Shown here: piece after piece, positions 26,682 to 33,217 of the stretch
Layout of the letters: every line of letters starts with the position of its first letter
Position numbering within the stretch: the first letter of the stretch is position 1
Assembly: GCA_938028665.1 (NCBI GenBank)
Contig: CALIMB010000055.1
Span: forward strand, 1-35,718
DNA: 35,718 nucleotides
DNA from: an uncultured Thermomicrobium sp.
GTDB taxonomy: Bacteria > Chloroflexota > Chloroflexia > Thermomicrobiales > Thermomicrobiaceae
Direction of reading: 5' to 3'
Notes under the pieces: generated by a model
Told to the model about the DNA's origin: nothing
What the model saw: only the letters and a program-made list of their open reading frames with translations
Databases searched by the model: none
Position numbers and translations under genes: made by a program

Positions 26682-27527
26682 TTACCGGGTAAGCAGTGCC
26701 GCAAACTGAGCCAGTGTGAGATCGCCCGTGACCCGGAGGCGTGGTAAGGCAAGCGGGTCATCATCTGGTGTTGCCCAACGAGGCTGGGTCGTAACAGCTT
26801 GCAGAAAGCCGGCTTCCCGCACGGCTGTCTCGACACGAGCGTCAAACTTCCCTGCAGGATAAGCAAAAGCGGTTACTGCGTGTGCCACTGCACGCTCCAG
26901 TATCTCTGTGCAAGCCCGAATCTCAGTTTCTGGATGGGGAAGCGTCGTCAGATCTGGGTGGTGTACAGTGTGTGCGCCGATCTCGACCAGTCCAGAGCGG
27001 TCCAGTTCCGTAATCATCTCCCAAGTAAGGTAGCGCTCTTGCCCAACGAACCCAGTAATGACAAAGATCGTGGCATGGAAGCCGTGTGCACGCAGGATAG
27101 GGAAAGCGTTCTGGTAGAAGTCGCGATATCCGTCGTCAAAAGTCAGAACAATTGGATGGGACGGGGCTGAAATCAGTCCGGCACGCAGCGCAGCGAGTTC
27201 GGACAGGGTGATCGGTGTAAAGCCATGCTGCGCCAGCCAATCCATCTGGGCTTGAAACATGGCCGGATCAACCGAAAGACGTTGACCAAGTGGATCATCG
27301 TTCCCAGGACGCGGACGGATGTAATGGTACATAAGGATAGGTATAGGGTCTCGAAAGGGGGAGTAGGGAAGCGTGGCGGATGATGTCGCGGGTGGCGTGG
27401 ACTCTAGTGGTGGCGGAAGAGTACCGGTAGCCGTGGGTGCCTGGTCCAAAGTCTGTAGCATTCCCGCCTGTGTTGCCCGTGGTCTCTGCTGCCGAGAAAG
27501 TACCCGTCGGGAAACACTGGTGACCAA
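26682..27527 (-). CDS. polysaccharide deacetylase (NodB domain), detached from its anchor
   Basis: Carbohydrate esterase family 4 deacetylase, which removes acetyl groups from peptidoglycan or extracellular polysaccharide. The NodB domain (about residues 60-281 of this frame) is intact: ILMYHYIRP, LTFDDGYRDF (metal-binding Asp-Asp), AHTVHHPDL (metal His) and AFAYPAGKFD. A Pro/Thr-rich linker precedes it. The first start in the open stretch is a TTG at 27527 with no good ribosome site. Upstream in the same frame is a stop (TAG, 27555-27557) and beyond it a membrane-anchor sequence starting at an ATG at 27659. The gene is thus probably interrupted, mis-sequenced or restarted; see the next feature. 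Confidence 0.75.
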   Translation of the reverse strand: MVTSVSRRVLSRQQRPRATQAGMLQTLDQAPTATGTLPPPLESTPPATSSATLPYSPFRDPIPILMYHYIRPRPGNDDPLGQRLSVDPAMFQAQMDWLAQHGFTPITLSELAALRAGLISAPSHPIVLTFDDGYRDFYQNAFPILRAHGFHATIFVITGFVGQERYLTWEMITELDRSGLVEIGAHTVHHPDLTTLPHPETEIRACTEILERAVAHAVTAFAYPAGKFDARVETAVREAGFLQAVTTQPRWATPDDDPLALPRLRVTGDLTLAQFAALLTR

Positions 27528-27554
27528 GGCGCGATTGCGCCGGGACAGAGCGCT

Positions 27555-27659
27555 CTACGGAGCTCCGAAGCGAGCGAATGGCGTCATGCTCGGCCGTACA
27601 ACGAGCACTCCAATGATGCACAGAAGGACTATCAGGTGGACGAGACCCCGCGATGGCAT
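27555..27659 (-). other. signal-anchor segment of the deacetylase ending in in-frame TAG
   Basis: Reading the minus strand from the ATG at 27659 gives 34 codons: MPSRG, then a hydrophobic HLIVLLCIIGVLVV, then RPSMTPFARFGAP and TAG at 27555-27557. Nine sense codons later the same frame reaches the TTG where the deacetylase frame begins, so only this one stop separates anchor and enzyme. Extracellular CE4 enzymes usually carry such an N-terminal anchor. A promoter lies just upstream. This looks like one original gene of about 325 codons with a nonsense mutation or a base error. Confidence 0.65.
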
Positions 27660-27696
27660 CGATGGTCGCCCCCCGCACAATCCTCGATTGTCAAAG

Positions 27697-27723
27697 ACTA
27701 TAGATCCGTGCTCTCGTGTGCAA
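27697..27723 (-). promoter_or_regulatory. candidate promoter of the deacetylase
   Basis: Minus strand: TTGCAC (27718-27723), a short 15-base spacer, TATAGT (27697-27702). Initiation near 27690 would lie about 30 bases before the ATG at 27659, which supports that ATG as the original gene start. Confidence 0.5.
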
Positions 27724-28227
27724 GCCGGAACACGTTGCGGCTTGATCGGTTGGAAACTGGTTGCGTTGAGACCTCAGAAGTTCCGTGGCGATTCGATGAG
27801 GCTTTGGCACCTCCCAGCAGTGGGCACGATCTATGTACTGCATTTGGATGCGAGCCCCGGGGAAACTCGTGGTCCCCCTTGTTCCTGCATTGGTATCGCG
27901 CGGCACTTCCAGGTCGTGCTGACGCGAGCTGATCGGTCTCTTGTGTCAAAAACTCGGTATTGCTTGGAAGGGGGAAGCGCAGACTCGTACTCAGCGAAAA
28001 GTTGCTCAGGGGAGCGGACAAATCTGCAGGGGATGCTCTTCTGCCAGTGTACGTGTTTCTCGCGTGATCCTTGCTATGAGCGAATCTTCGATCTGGCGCT
28101 CAATCGGCCGGAATACCTCGGGGGATGTTGGGCGAAGTATAGGTGCAATGGCTCCTTTCTGTTCCTTTGCAGCGTATTGTAAGTGTGCGAGAGAGGAGGA
28201 GAGGGTACTGACTCGTGTCGAGACCGG
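27724..28227. other. 500-base gap without a convincing gene
   Basis: GC is about 50-55%, lower than the neighbours. Frames exist on both strands but lack ribosome sites and family features. On the minus strand, fragments such as FRPIERQIEDSLIARITRET, LFAEYESALPPSKQYRVFD and IQMQYIDRAHCWEVPKPHRI read like protein but lie in different frames, so a decayed gene is possible. I see no tRNA, repeat or strong hairpin. Confidence 0.35.
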
Positions 28228-28233
28228 TATAAT
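28228..28233 (+). promoter_or_regulatory. -10 box upstream of the ThDP enzyme
   Basis: A perfect TATAAT, with only a weak TACTGA-like -35 about 16 bases upstream. Initiation near 28240 leaves about 38 bases to the ATG at 28278, too short for an attenuator. Confidence 0.5.
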
Positions 28234-28277
28234 CGCCGCGCTGTGCCGTCGGCGGGGATGGAAGAGGAGAAGCGGGC

Positions 28278-29885
28278 ATGCGGGTTCGCGGTGGAGAGGC
28301 TGTCGTTCGAACGCTGGAACGACTCGGTGTGGAGGTGGTCTTTGGTATTCCTGGCGTACACACGCTTGAAATCTATGATGCATTGTTCTCGTCACCGATC
28401 CGGCATGTGCTGGCGCGCCACGAGCAGGGGGCCGGCTTCATGGCCGACGGGTATGCCCGTGTCTCTGGGAAACCGGGCGTTGCCATTGTCATTACTGGTC
28501 CAGGGGTGACGAACATCGCGACCGCGATCGGAGAGGCCTTTGCCGACTCTTCACCAGTCATCGTAATCGCTTCGAATGTGGAGCAGCCATGGCAGGGAAA
28601 GATGCTCGGTCACTTGCATGACTGCAAGGATCAGTTGGGCATCATGCGGGCACTGACCGCCTGGGCCGAGCGGGCTCGGACGGTGCAGGAAGTGCCCGAG
28701 CTTCTGCGTGAGGCGTTTGCGCGGGCGCTCGGGGGGCGAGCACGTCCAATGTATGTCGAGATACCCCTTGATGTGTTGCGTGAGAGCGGCGATGTCCATA
28801 TCGATTCGCTGACACGACCGCTACCTGTACGTCCCGAACCCAACGCTGTGGCGATTGACCTGGCTGTCGCGGCCATAGAGGAGGCAGAACGCATCGTTCT
28901 CTATTGCGGGGGCGGTGCCGTGGCTAGTGAGGCTGAACAGGAGCTTGTCGAGCTTGCGGAGCGTCTGGGAGCTGCAGTGCTTACCTCGCTTCAGGGGAAA
29001 GGCGCGGTTCCTGAAGATCACCCACGTTGTCTTGGGAATCTTTGGGAGCCGGGTAATGCAGTCGACGAGCTGCTGCGTCAAGCGGATCTTGTGTTGATCT
29101 TCGGTTCGAAACTTGGAGCACAAGACACCGGCAACGGCCGGATGCCTTTGCCGGAGCGGCGAATCCGTATCGATATCGATCGTGAAGAGATCTTGCGCCA
29201 GTATCCACCGACGTTACCGATCGTCGCCGATGTGCGGGTCGCGGCACGCGTGCTCCTCGCAGCGCTCGAGTCCCGTGGCATATACCGAACAGGTTGGCCA
29301 GTTGAGGAGCTCCGCGCGCGGAAGCAGGAAGCGCTTGCCCAGGCGTGGGGTGCCTCGCATGCAGGATGGATCCAAGCAATCCGTGCTGCATTGCCACGTG
29401 ACGGGATTCTGGTGAACGACATGACCATGATGGCCTACGTTGGTAATCGCCACTACCCGGTCTATCACCCCCGCACCTACCTGTTTCCGACCGGCTACGG
29501 AACGCTTGGGTTTGCGTTGCCCGCTGCTATCGGTGCGAAGATCGCGCGTCCAGACGTACCCGTGGTCGCTCTCGTCGGTGATGGGGGATATCAGTTCACC
29601 ATGCAGGAACTTGCGACCGCTGTGCAGTTCCGAGTAGGGATTCCGATTGTCATCTTTGATGACGCATGCTACACAGCGGTGAAGGACGAACAGGCACGTT
29701 CGTATGGTGGGCGCTTTATCGCGGTCGACCTGGTGAATCCAGATTTCGTTCATCTGGCGAAGGCGTACGGCGTTCGGGGCGTGCGTGTCATGACACCGGA
29801 GCAGCTGAGTGAGGAACTTGTGATCGCACTGGGGCGTGATGTCCCGACCATCATTGACGTGCCGATCGAGTTCCCTCTCGGGTAA
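28278..29885 (+). CDS. thiamine-diphosphate enzyme, acetolactate synthase-like
   Basis: A 535-residue ThDP-dependent decarboxylase/synthase of the acetolactate synthase superfamily, cytoplasmic. The N-terminal Pyr domain has the catalytic Glu (ARHEQGAGFMADGYAR, about E49), the middle domain spans about 185-330, and the C-terminal PP domain has VGDGGYQFTM (G434-D435-G436). The second metal motif is IFDDACYTAVK, with DD where many relatives have NN or ND. Length is a little short for IlvB and no ilvN-type regulatory gene follows, so it may be an acetolactate synthase, a 2-oxoacid decarboxylase (AruI-like) or another family member. AGAGGAGA precedes the ATG. It lies upstream of cimA but has its own -10 box. 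Confidence 0.85.
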   Translation: MRVRGGEAVVRTLERLGVEVVFGIPGVHTLEIYDALFSSPIRHVLARHEQGAGFMADGYARVSGKPGVAIVITGPGVTNIATAIGEAFADSSPVIVIASNVEQPWQGKMLGHLHDCKDQLGIMRALTAWAERARTVQEVPELLREAFARALGGRARPMYVEIPLDVLRESGDVHIDSLTRPLPVRPEPNAVAIDLAVAAIEEAERIVLYCGGGAVASEAEQELVELAERLGAAVLTSLQGKGAVPEDHPRCLGNLWEPGNAVDELLRQADLVLIFGSKLGAQDTGNGRMPLPERRIRIDIDREEILRQYPPTLPIVADVRVAARVLLAALESRGIYRTGWPVEELRARKQEALAQAWGASHAGWIQAIRAALPRDGILVNDMTMMAYVGNRHYPVYHPRTYLFPTGYGTLGFALPAAIGAKIARPDVPVVALVGDGGYQFTMQELATAVQFRVGIPIVIFDDACYTAVKDEQARSYGGRFIAVDLVNPDFVHLAKAYGVRGVRVMTPEQLSEELVIALGRDVPTIIDVPIEFPLG

Positions 29886-29964
29886 GCGGTGTTTCGGATC
29901 CTTCCGCCTGGGTACTCTCTTGTGGGTGCATGGGGAAACAGACAGTAGATGTGGACTACTGGTC

Positions 29965-29993
29965 TTGACAGCGGGTGCTTTTCGGAGTAGGCT
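29965..29993 (+). promoter_or_regulatory. promoter of the cimA leader
   Basis: A perfect -35 TTGACA (29965-29970), 17-base spacer, -10 TAGGCT (29988-29993). Initiation near 30000 places the leader ORF's GGGGAG just inside the transcript. A second -10-like TATAGT at 30003-30008 has no good -35 and would start the RNA beyond that ribosome site. Confidence 0.7.
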
Positions 29994-30024
29994 CTCAGAC
30001 AGTATAGTGGGGAGCAGGTTGACC

Positions 30025-30126
30025 GTGGCTCGGAACCTGAACGCCGCAGTGATGATTATTGGGATTATTCGGCCCCGCGTGGCGGGGCAAGCGGCGTTGG
30101 GGAGGAGCGAGCTGCGAAGCGCGTAA
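30025..30126 (+). CDS. Ile-rich leader peptide of cimA (33 residues)
   Basis: A short ORF, GTG at 30025 to TAA at 30124-30126, preceded by GGGGAG (30009-30014). It contains the run VMIIGIIRPR: four ATT isoleucine codons at 30055-30060 and 30064-30069. An ATG at 30052 is a possible internal start giving 24 residues. It lies between a strong promoter and cimA, which commits carbon to isoleucine. Clusters of codons for the pathway end product are the hallmark of ribosome-mediated attenuators such as ilv and thr leaders. No homologous peptide is expected to be conserved beyond the codons; its role is to report charged tRNA-Ile. Confidence 0.75.
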   Translation: MARNLNAAVMIIGIIRPRVAGQAALGRSELRSA

Positions 30127-30180
30127 CACAGCGAGTCAAAGAGAAGGAAAAGGCGGCCTCCCCAGCGCGGGGAGGCCGCC
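30040..30180 (+). promoter_or_regulatory. transcription attenuator of cimA
   Basis: Mutually exclusive pairings are visible. 1:2 is AACGCCGC (30040-30047) with GCGGCGTT (30091-30098), enclosing a small hairpin GCCCCGC-GTG-GCGGGGC (30072-30088). 2:3 is GCGTTGGGGAGG (30094-30105) with CCTCCCCAGCGC (30157-30168), 12 pairs with one G-U. 3:4 is the terminator stem (30152-30163 with 30169-30180). A ribosome stalled at the Ile codons would cover segment 1 and free segment 2 to pair with 3, preventing the 3:4 stem. The mechanism is inferred from this layout. Confidence 0.75.
30152..30180 (+). terminator. cimA attenuator stem (3:4)
   Basis: A perfect 12-bp GC-rich stem, GGCGGCCTCCCC with GGGGAGGCCGCC, around an AGCGC loop. 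It is followed by GAGCGTTTGG, a poor U-tract, so termination may be partial or helped by Rho. Confidence 0.65.
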
Positions 30181-30207
30181 GAGCGTTTGGACTGCAGAGG
30201 AGGTTGC

Positions 30208-31827
30208 ATGAACGAGAATACTGAGCGACGGGTCGTGATCTACGATACAACGCTGCGTGACGGAACGCAGGGCTCCGGCGTTTCACTCACGACCGAGGAC
30301 AAGCTGAAGATTGCTCGCGCGATGGATGAGCTCGGTGTTGCGTACATCGAGGGTGGCTGGCCAGGATCGAATCCAAAGGATATGGCGTTCTTCGAGCGAG
30401 CGCGTACCGAGAGTTGGCGGAACGCGCGCGTTGTGGCCTTTGGGAGCACTCGGCGTGCTGGCAGCGCGGTCGAAGATGATGCGAACTTGCGACTGTTGAT
30501 TGAAGCCGGCACACCAACCGTGACAATTGTTGGCAAGGCTGCACCATTCCAAGTGCTTCAGATCCTTGGCACCACGCTGGAAGAAAACCTTCGTATGGTT
30601 GCGGAGTCGGTAGCCTACCTAAAACGGGCAGGACGCGAGGTTATCTTTGATGCCGAGCACTTCTTCGATGGATATGCCGAGGATCCCGACTACGCGCTCG
30701 CTGTCCTCCGTGCTGCTTGTGACGCTGGAGCCGACGCAGTGGTGCTCTGCGATACGAATGGTGGGACGTTGACGGATCCTCTGGTGCGGGCAGTGCGTCA
30801 TGCGCTTACGACAGTTTCGTGCACAGTTGGGATCCACACGCACAACGACTGTGAGTTGGCTGTAGCCAATACGATCGCAGCCGTGCTCGTGGGCGTAACA
30901 CACGTCCAGGGAACGATGAACGGACTGGGCGAGCGGATCGGCAATGCCAACCTCTGCTCGGTGATTCCCATCCTGGAGTACAAGTTGGGCTATCGGTGTC
31001 TCCCACCAGGGAACTTGCAGAAGCTGACCGAGACGTCTCGCTATGTCGCCGAGGTAGCGAATCTCACCCACGATCCACGGTTGCCGTTTGTGGGTGCGTT
31101 TGCCTTTACCCACAAGGCTGGGCTACACGTAAACGCGATCGCCAAGCATCCCTCTGCCTACGAACACATCCCGCCGGAGGTTGTTGGGAACACACGGCAC
31201 ATCTTGGTTAGCGAACTTAGCGGACGCAGCAATATCGTGGTGAAGGCGCGCAGCTTTGGAATTGAGCTTGGAGATAAGCCGGATGTTGTGCGGCGGGTGC
31301 TCGAACAGATTAAAGAGCTGGAGTTTCAGGGGTACTGGTTTGAAGACGCCGATGCCTCGCTTGAGCTTCTGATCCGACGTAATCTGCCAAACTATCGGCC
31401 GCCATTCGAAGTGCTAGACTATACGGTCTTGACGGAGTACCGCAATGGACGCGGCATGTTGGCTGAGGCGATGGTGAAGTTGCGCATTGGTGGTCAGGTG
31501 TTCCACACGGCTGCGGAGGGAAACGGCCCGGTGAACGCTCTGGATCAAGCAACGCGTAAGGCATTGCAGGAGTTCTATCCGGAAATTGCTGCAGTGGAGC
31601 TTGAGGACTACAAGGTTCGCGTGCTTGACGATCACCACGGGACAGGTGCCAAGGTGCGTGTCTGGATCCGCTCGGGGGATGCGCACGGCAGCTGGAACAC
31701 TGTTGGCTCCTCAACGAACATCATCGAAGCATCGTGGCTGGCCCTTGCTGACAGCCTATCGTATCCGCTCGTGACACGGCCAGAGCTTGCGGCGCGAATT
31801 CCTGAATTGGAGCCGGTTCGCGTGTGA
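30208..31827 (+). CDS. cimA: (R)-citramalate synthase
   Basis: A 539-residue enzyme that condenses acetyl-CoA and pyruvate to citramalate, the entry to the threonine-independent route to 2-oxobutyrate and isoleucine. The TIM-barrel HMGL-like domain starts with IYDTTLRDGTQGSGVSL (from about residue 11), with IHTHNDCELAVAN and HVQGTMNGLGERIGNANL. FTHKAGLHVNAI, the linker region and a C-terminal LeuA-type allosteric domain (about 400-539) follow. The C-terminal domain normally gives feedback inhibition by isoleucine or leucine. Length and motifs match CimA better than 2-isopropylmalate or homocitrate synthase. GAGGAGG before the ATG at 30208 overrides an in-frame start at 30187. The gene sits behind the Ile leader. 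Confidence 0.9.
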   Translation: MNENTERRVVIYDTTLRDGTQGSGVSLTTEDKLKIARAMDELGVAYIEGGWPGSNPKDMAFFERARTESWRNARVVAFGSTRRAGSAVEDDANLRLLIEAGTPTVTIVGKAAPFQVLQILGTTLEENLRMVAESVAYLKRAGREVIFDAEHFFDGYAEDPDYALAVLRAACDAGADAVVLCDTNGGTLTDPLVRAVRHALTTVSCTVGIHTHNDCELAVANTIAAVLVGVTHVQGTMNGLGERIGNANLCSVIPILEYKLGYRCLPPGNLQKLTETSRYVAEVANLTHDPRLPFVGAFAFTHKAGLHVNAIAKHPSAYEHIPPEVVGNTRHILVSELSGRSNIVVKARSFGIELGDKPDVVRRVLEQIKELEFQGYWFEDADASLELLIRRNLPNYRPPFEVLDYTVLTEYRNGRGMLAEAMVKLRIGGQVFHTAAEGNGPVNALDQATRKALQEFYPEIAAVELEDYKVRVLDDHHGTGAKVRVWIRSGDAHGSWNTVGSSTNIIEASWLALADSLSYPLVTRPELAARIPELEPVRV

Positions 31828-31830
31828 GAA

Positions 31831-31871
31831 AGGGGCAGCCGGTCCTCGAGTGCGAGCGGCCTGCTGCCCCT
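31831..31871. terminator. hairpin between cimA and asd
   Basis: AGGGGCAGC (31831-31839) pairs with GCTGCCCCT (31863-31871), with an inner CTCG-CGAG pairing. It fills the gap between the convergent stops, so it can serve both genes. No U-tract is seen. Confidence 0.6.
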
Positions 31872-31877
31872 GGTTGC

Positions 31878-32930
31878 TCAGAGCCAACCTTCTCGATAAA
31901 AGAGTTCCGCATTAAGCACTGATGCGCCAGCGGCACCGCGGATCGTATTGTGCCCCAGCACAACAAAGCGGACGTCGAACACGGGGCATGGGCGAATACG
32001 CCCGACAACTGACGCCATCCCATGCTCAACATCGCGATCGAGAACTGGTTGGGGGCGGTCAGGCTGCTCTACTACGACAATTGGCTGGCGTGGTGCGCTG
32101 GGAAGTTCGAGTTCTTGTGGCCGAGCACGGAAGGAGCGGAGGACATCGGCGATCTCGCTCGGTGTCGCGGGACGAGCGAGCTTCAAGCTGACCGTCTCCA
32201 TATGGCCGTCGCGGACAGGGACGCGATTGCAGTGGGCGCTGAGTGTGAGCGGGGCGTCGTGGAATGTTCCGTCAGCCCAGGTTCCCAAGATCTTCCGAGA
32301 CTCCGCTTCGATCTTCTCCTCCTCACCACTGATGAAAGGAACCACATTGTCGACGAGGTCGAGTGAAGGAACACCGGGGTAACCGGCACCAGAGGCGGCC
32401 TGGAGTGTCGTGACGATGCCTTTCTCGATCCCAAAGGCAGCGTAGATGGGTTTGAGCGCTAAAACGAGATGAATCGTCGAACAGTTGGGATTAGCTACGA
32501 TGAAGCCCTCACGCCAACCGCGCAGTTGTCGTTGGCGCTCGATAGCGCGTGCGTGGTCCGGATTGACTTCTGGAATAAGCAGGGGAACATCAGGATCCAT
32601 CCGGTGATCACGTGCATTGGTGAAAACCTTTTTCCCCTCGGCAGCAAGAGCCTCCTCGATCTCTCCAGCCACCCCGCCCGGGAGAGCTGAGAAGACGAGA
32701 GGGCTCTCGATCGGCTCCTCAATATGCTTGACAACAAGGTCGCGGACTTCCTCGGGTGGTGCCGCGCTGATTCGCCAGTTCACTGCCTCGGCATATCGTT
32801 TGCCGGCGGAACGATCGCTGGCGACGAGCTCCGCGATTCGGAACCAGGGATGTTTAGCAAGGAGCTGAACAAAGCGCTGCCCAACACTGCCCGTTGCTGC
32901 CAAGATGGCGACATCGATCCGTTCGGTCAC
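31878..32930 (-). CDS. asd: aspartate-semialdehyde dehydrogenase
   Basis: A 350-residue NADP-dependent reductase converting aspartyl phosphate to aspartate semialdehyde, the branch point toward lysine, threonine, methionine and isoleucine. The N-terminal nucleotide-binding loop is LAATGSVGQRF (10-20). The nucleophile is C150 in NPNCSTI and the acid-base residue H233 in SAHCNRVPV. The sequence pattern (SGAGYPGV, SAHCNRVPV) is that of the archaeal/yeast class rather than the E. coli class. The GTG at 32930 has GGGAGG five bases upstream. A leader of about 230 bases with a Thr-codon peptide and terminator precedes it, and hom is divergent. Confidence 0.94.
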   Translation of the reverse strand: MTERIDVAILAATGSVGQRFVQLLAKHPWFRIAELVASDRSAGKRYAEAVNWRISAAPPEEVRDLVVKHIEEPIESPLVFSALPGGVAGEIEEALAAEGKKVFTNARDHRMDPDVPLLIPEVNPDHARAIERQRQLRGWREGFIVANPNCSTIHLVLALKPIYAAFGIEKGIVTTLQAASGAGYPGVPSLDLVDNVVPFISGEEEKIEAESRKILGTWADGTFHDAPLTLSAHCNRVPVRDGHMETVSLKLARPATPSEIADVLRSFRARPQELELPSAPRQPIVVVEQPDRPQPVLDRDVEHGMASVVGRIRPCPVFDVRFVVLGHNTIRGAAGASVLNAELFYREGWL

Positions 32931-32956
32931 TGTAGCCTCCCTTCTGTGCGTCCTCT

Positions 32957-32993
32957 AAACGACAAAACCGGCAGAGGTCTAGACCTCTGCCGG
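32957..32993 (-). terminator. asd attenuator terminator (3:4)
   Basis: A perfect 26-base palindrome (32968-32993; arms CCGGCAGAGGTCT and AGACCTCTGCCGG) is followed on the minus strand by TTTTGTCGTTT (32957-32967). This is a textbook intrinsic terminator, 27 bases before the asd start codon, so it can only act as an attenuator of asd. Confidence 0.88.
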
Positions 32994-33016
32994 CGCTCGC
33001 TCGAGATTGACCGCGA

Positions 33017-33100
33017 TCACGGGCTGCCCGAGCGCACGCCGGCGCAACGTGTTGCGGTTGTCCCGGTTGTGGTCAGTGGTGCTGCGTGCACGGCGTTCAT
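33017..33100 (-). CDS. Thr-rich leader peptide of asd (27 residues)
   Basis: An ORF from ATG (5' base 33100) to TGA (33017-33019). It contains PLTTTGTTATRC: six Thr codons in eight (ACC ACA ACC GGG ACA ACC GCA ACA, 33050-33073). It lies between a good promoter and the asd attenuator. This is the same logic as the E. coli thr leader, though that one controls thrABC. The GAGGG ribosome site is almost directly next to the ATG, so translation may be weak or start differently. A second overlapping frame begins at 33119 and ends inside the terminator palindrome; it lacks a ribosome site and a codon run. Confidence 0.75.
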   Translation of the reverse strand: MNAVHAAPLTTTGTTATRCAGVRSGSP

Positions 33101-33164
33101 CCCTCGGAGTCGTGCCCATTGCGCGAGGCGCCCAGGCTCGCCTACCCTGTCAGCGCCTGGGCTG

Positions 33165-33193
33165 ACTGTACCAGGTAGCGGGAAGAAGGTCAA
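33165..33193 (-). promoter_or_regulatory. promoter of the asd leader
   Basis: Minus strand: TTGACC (33188-33193), 17-base spacer, TACAGT (33165-33170). Initiation near 33158 gives a leader of about 228 bases. The promoter lies within 55 bases of the divergent hom start codon, so the two genes' control regions overlap. A hairpin (33130-33137 with 33055-independent partner 33155-33162) would form at or near the RNA 5' end. Confidence 0.65.
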
Positions 33194-33217
33194 GCGGGTA
33201 CGAGAGGAAGTGCAACA

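Larger units (their letters stand above)
32957..33100 (-). promoter_or_regulatory. transcription attenuator of asd
   Basis: On the minus strand, segment 1 GTGCACGC (33084-33091) can pair with GCGTGCGC in segment 2 (33032-33039). Segment 2, GCCGGCGTGCGCTCG (33029-33043), can instead pair with segment 3, CGAGCGAGCGCCGGC (32989-33003), at 14 of 15 positions; this removes the base of the terminator stem. The Thr codons lie between 1 and 2 and the stop codon just after 2. A stall on Thr codons would favour 2:3 and read-through into asd; fast translation would cover segment 2 and favour termination. The mechanism is inferred. Confidence 0.78.

Noticed and set aside
27373-28182. 269-codon plus-strand frame over the deacetylase and the following gap
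   Set aside because: The first part is antisense to the NodB domain; the rest is Cys-rich without motifs or a ribosome site.
30003-30008. TATAGT as the main -10 box for the cimA leader
   Set aside because: It lacks a -35 match and would start the RNA after the leader ribosome site; the TTGACA/TAGGCT pair upstream fits better.
29886-30207. T-box riboswitch before cimA
   Set aside because: No T-box core sequence (AGGGUGG-type motif) or specifier-loop layout is present; the Ile codons lie in a translated frame with alternative stems instead.
29214-30209. 331-codon minus-strand frame across the ThDP enzyme end and the cimA leader
   Set aside because: It is antisense to an established gene and to the promoter and attenuator, with no coding features.
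32981-33119. Second leader frame for asd starting at the minus-strand ATG at 33119
   Set aside because: It has no ribosome site and no codon run, and it ends inside the terminator palindrome. The Thr-codon frame explains the structures better, though translation of this frame cannot be excluded.
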